Assembly (NCBI RefSeq): GCF_029589495.1
Contig: NZ_JAAIVF010000001.1
Coordinates: 1,116,001 to 1,180,000 of the forward strand
Direction: 5' to 3'
Length of the DNA: 64,000 nucleotides
Origin: Speluncibacter jeojiensis
GTDB taxonomy: Bacteria; Actinomycetota; Actinomycetes; Mycobacteriales; Mycobacteriaceae
Positions within the stretch are counted from its first letter, which is position 1. Every line of letters begins with the position of its first letter. Positions 61,489 through 64,000 of this stretch are shown in pieces. The translations under genes were made by a program, and so were the position numbers. The notes beneath the pieces are model-generated. The model did no database searches and was not told where the DNA came from. It saw only the letters and a program-made list of their open reading frames with translations.

Positions 61489-63741
61489 TCAGCCGTCGAT
61501 GACGACGCCGCCGAGTTCGTCCCGGACCAGTTCGATACTCGCCTCGTGCGGGTCGCGCCGCTCGACCGGCCGGCCGGTGTCGGCTGCGGCCTCCGCGAGC
61601 ATCGCCTCCTCGTCCTCGGCGGTGTCGACCGGCGGAGAACCCATGTGGTCGTACGGGTCGTCGGGGAGATCCGGCTCGTCCGGCGGCGGGACTTCCGGAC
61701 CCGAAACTCCAGGAGACTGCGAACGTGACTGCGCCGCATCATCATCGGCCGGCTTGGCCGCACGACTCGGCCGCTGGTACCGCGGCGGTGACTTCGGCTG
61801 GGTGCGCGCCTGGCCCTGTCGTCCCGCGGGTGCACCCGCACCGCCGGCCGGGGCCGGGCCGGACCCGACCTCGAACTGCACCTGCCAGTCGACGCCGAAC
61901 ACATCCTCGAGCGCCCCGCGGACCACCTCGAGATTGTGCGGTTCGGCGAGCCGCTTGGCGAGCGGCGCCGAATCGTGGCTCATCGTCAGGACCTGGCCGC
62001 TGACCGACCGCACCACCGCACCGGAGAGCATCACCTCGAGCGCCCGGCTGGCCTGGCGGACCCGCGCGCGCACCTCGGACCATGCGGCCCGCACCGCCGC
62101 CGCGTCCGGGCCCTCCGCCGCAGGCTCGGGCCCTCCGGCGGCGGGCTGAAGATCCGCGGCTGGTTCGGCGACGGGTTCGGGCACCTCTGCGGGAACGGCC
62201 GGACGCTCGTCAACAGGCTCCGCGGCAGCGGGCTGGGCGGGAGCGGGCTGTGCCGCGGCCGGCTGCTGCTCGGCGGCCGCCGATTCCGCAGCGGCCGCCG
62301 AGGTTTCGGGAGCCGACACCTCGCGAGCCGGAGCCACGGGAGCCGGAGCCGCGGGAGCCGGGGCTGCCGCCGGTTGCGGCGGGGCCGACTGCTGCGGCGG
62401 AGTCGCCGGCCGAGCCGGGGTCGCGGTCTCGTCCGCGGCGGCCTTGCGCTGCGACGGCCGCTGGTACACCGGACCGCTCGGATTCTCCGCCGGTGCGGCG
62501 GGAGCTGCCGCGGTTCCGGGGACCCCCGGGACTGCCGCCGCGGCAGCGCCCGCGTCCCCGGAACCGGCCGACCGCGCGGCCGGCGGATTGACCGCGACAC
62601 CGCGCTCCAGTCGCTCGAGACGCTGCAGCACAGCCGATTCCGCCTCCGAGGCGGCGGGCAGCAGCATCCGCGCGCACATCACCTCGAGCAGCAGGCGGGG
62701 GGCCGTGGCACCGCGCATCTCGCCCAGACCGGCGTGCAGCACCTCGGCATAGCGGGTCAGCGTGGCCGGCCCGATGTGCGCGACCTCCTCGCGCATCCGC
62801 TCGAGCATGTCGCCCGGCGCGTCGACCAGACCCCGCTCGCCCGCGTCGAGTACCGCCTCGAGCAGGATCAGGTCGCGCACCCGCTCGAGCAGGTCGGTGG
62901 CGAAGCGCCGCGGATCGTGACCGGCCTCCATCACCCGGTCGACGGTGCCGAACAGCGCGGACGCGTCGGCGGCCGCCAGCGCGTCCACGGCGTCGTCGAT
63001 CAGCGCGACGTCGGTGACACCGAGCAGCGCCAGCGCCCGCGCGTACGTCACGCCCTCGTCGCCGGCTCCCGCGAGCAGCTGGTCGAGCACGCTCAGCGAG
63101 TCGCGGGGCGACCCACCACCGGCCCGGATGACCAGCGGGTACACCGGCGCCTCGACCTGCACGGTCTCCTGCGCGCAGATCTTCTCGAGCAGGCCGCGCA
63201 TGACCGACGGCGGCAGCAGCCGGAACGGATAGTGGTGGGTGCGCGACCGGATCGTCGGCAGCACCTTCTCCGGCTCGGTGGTGGCGAAGATGAAGATGAG
63301 GTGCTCCGGCGGCTCCTCGACGATCTTCAGCAGCGCGTTGAAGCCCGCGCTGGTGACCATGTGGGCCTCGTCGATGATGAACACCCGATACCGCGACTCG
63401 GCGGGCGCATAGAAGGCCTTGTCCCGCAGGTCACGGGTGTCGTCGACGCCGCCGTGACTGGCCGCGTCGAGCTCGATCACGTCGAGGTTGCCCGGACCGC
63501 CCGGCCCCAGCGCGACACACGACCGGCAGGTGCCGCACGGGGTGGCCGTCGGGCCCTCGACGCAGTTGAGCGAGCGGGCGAGGATGCGCGCCGACGACGT
63601 CTTGCCGCATCCGCGCGGTCCGGAGAAGAGGTAGGCGTGGTTGATCCGACCTGCCTCGAGCGCCGTGCTCAGGGGCTCGGTGACATGCTCCTGCCCCACC
63701 ACCTCGGCGAACGTCGCCGGTCGATACTTCCGGTAGAGGGC
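61489..63741 (-). CDS. dnaX: DNA polymerase III subunits gamma/tau
   Basis: This 750-residue clamp-loader subunit has an AAA+ domain: Walker A GPRGCGKTSSA, the zinc-module cysteines in LNCVEGPTATPCGTCRSC, DEAH-like IIDEAHM, and ATTEPEKV. Domain III spans about 225-360. A long Ala/Pro-rich linker (about 385-560) precedes the tau C-terminal region. GTG 63741 (ALYRKYRP) matches the M. tuberculosis start; upstream TACCCT ends 6 bases before it, so the mRNA may be leaderless. No AAAAAAG-type slippery site is obvious. It corresponds to Rv3721c. Confidence 0.96.
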   Translation of the reverse strand, partial: ALYRKYRPATFAEVVGQEHVTEPLSTALEAGRINHAYLFSGPRGCGKTSSARILARSLNCVEGPTATPCGTCRSCVALGPGGPGNLDVIELDAASHGGVDDTRDLRDKAFYAPAESRYRVFIIDEAHMVTSAGFNALLKIVEEPPEHLIFIFATTEPEKVLPTIRSRTHHYPFRLLPPSVMRGLLEKICAQETVQVEAPVYPLVIRAGGGSPRDSLSVLDQLLAGAGDEGVTYARALALLGVTDVALIDDAVDALAAADASALFGTVDRVMEAGHDPRRFATDLLERVRDLILLEAVLDAGERGLVDAPGDMLERMREEVAHIGPATLTRYAEVLHAGLGEMRGATAPRLLLEVMCARMLLPAASEAESAVLQRLERLERGVAVNPPAARSAGSGDAGAAAAAVPGVPGTAAAPAAPAENPSGPVYQRPSQRKAAADETATPARPATPPQQSAPPQPAAAPAPAAPAPVAPAREVSAPETSAAAAESAAAEQQPAAAQPAPAQPAAAEPVDERPAVPAEVPEPVAEPAADLQPAAGGPEPAAEGPDAAAVRAAWSEVRARVRQASRALEVMLSGAVVRSVSGQVLTMSHDSAPLAKRLAEPHNLEVVRGALEDVFGVDWQVQFEVGSGPAPAGGAGAPAGRQGQARTQPKSPPRYQRPSRAAKPADDDAAQSRSQSPGVSGPEVPPPDEPDLPDDPYDHMGSPPVDTAEDEEAMLAEAAADTGRPVERRDPHEASIELVRDELGGVVIDG

Positions 63742-63790
63742 CACGCGCCGAGGGTACCGGGACACCCCGACACGTGGCTCGGCCAACCGG

Positions 63791-64000
63791 TCAGCGCGGG
63801 ACGTCGCCGAGGACCGTCACCCGCTCCATCACGCGGCGGTGCGGGAAGTAGTCGCTGGCCGCGTAGTGCTGGGTCGCACGGTTGTCCCAGAAGGCGATGG
63901 TGCCCGGCTGCCAGCGCAGCCGGCACTGGAAGTCCGGCACCTTCGCCTGCTCGATGAGCAGCCGGAGCAGTTCGGCGCCCTCGACCGGGTCGATGTCGGC
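63791..64000 (-). CDS. TauD/TfdA dioxygenase, C-terminal part
   Basis: This is the last 69 codons of a gene that continues past the right edge. RLRWQPGTIAFWDNRATQHYA, followed by FPHRRVMERVTV, contains the distal His and the Arg that bind iron and 2-oxoglutarate in the TauD/TfdA family. These enzymes release sulfite from taurine or alkylsulfates, or oxidise other acids; the part seen cannot distinguish them. It ends 49 bases upstream of the dnaX start, on the same strand. Confidence 0.88.
   Translation of the reverse strand, partial: ADIDPVEGAELLRLLIEQAKVPDFQCRLRWQPGTIAFWDNRATQHYAASDYFPHRRVMERVTVLGDVPR

Noticed and set aside
61489-63741. Programmed frameshift in dnaX to give a gamma form
   Set aside because: I see no A-rich slippery heptamer or obvious stem in the relevant region; high GC makes the E. 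coli-type signal impossible here.

Overview
The window is GC-rich chromosomal DNA from a mycolic-acid-producing actinobacterium (order Mycobacteriales; Gordonia, Williamsia, Rhodococcus or Nocardia type). A mycolyltransferase of the antigen 85 family, a mycobacterial-type cyclopropane synthase, MurT/GatD, GAP-family membrane proteins and a WXG100-like operon support this. The genus cannot be fixed from sequence alone. No rRNA, tRNA, CRISPR array, transposase or phage gene was seen.

The backbone follows the order known from Mycobacterium tuberculosis Rv3710-Rv3721c: leuA (19.4 kb), murT-gatD (41-43 kb), recR, ybaB, an SRPBCC protein, an FAD-linked oxidase, a cyclopropane-fatty-acid synthase (48.4-53.0 kb) and dnaX (61.5-63.7 kb). 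Blocks of accessory genes lie around and between these.

Region 1 (1-18.8 kb) holds SHOCT and DUF6325 stress-type proteins, an AI-2E family permease divergent from a ClC chloride channel, and a tightly overlapping three-gene operon: UDP-sulfoquinovose synthase, BcsB-like protein and processive GT2 glycan synthase. Next come an alkylsulfatase, a large MalT/LAL-type LuxR regulator interrupted by a frameshift in a 7-G run, two GAP-family proteins, a SulP transporter and several small membrane proteins. Region 2 (19.2-27 kb) is leuA with a leucine-rich leader peptide and attenuator, then a PaaX-regulated acyl-CoA catabolic operon and a decayed pirin gene. Region 3 (27-41 kb) is a SulP-HAD-SulP operon, a second, partly decayed AI-2E/ClC pair with a TRIC channel, two tandem type I sulfatases, a universal stress protein, and further SHOCT proteins. 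Region 4 (41-64 kb) is the conserved backbone plus a TetR/acyl-CoA dehydrogenase pair, a phosphotriesterase-like lactonase, a decayed toxin-antitoxin locus, a WXG/TPR/lipoprotein operon, and a cell-envelope group (GH1, PAP2, mycolyltransferase, a 46-residue Gly/Leu-rich peptide).

The most notable pattern is an inverted repeat, TCAYCC-N5-GGRTGA, seen upstream of many accessory genes in regions 1 and 3: both AI-2E/ClC pairs, the alkylsulfatase, both GAP genes, DUF6069/SulP, DUF202/DUF7144, the SulP operon, both sulfatases and the SHOCT pair. The half-site resembles MalT boxes, and the MalT-like regulator lies among the targets. I infer one regulon covering anion and sulfate transport, sulfate-ester hydrolysis and envelope stress. 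A second notable item is the predicted pathway for a sulfoquinovose-containing exopolysaccharide.
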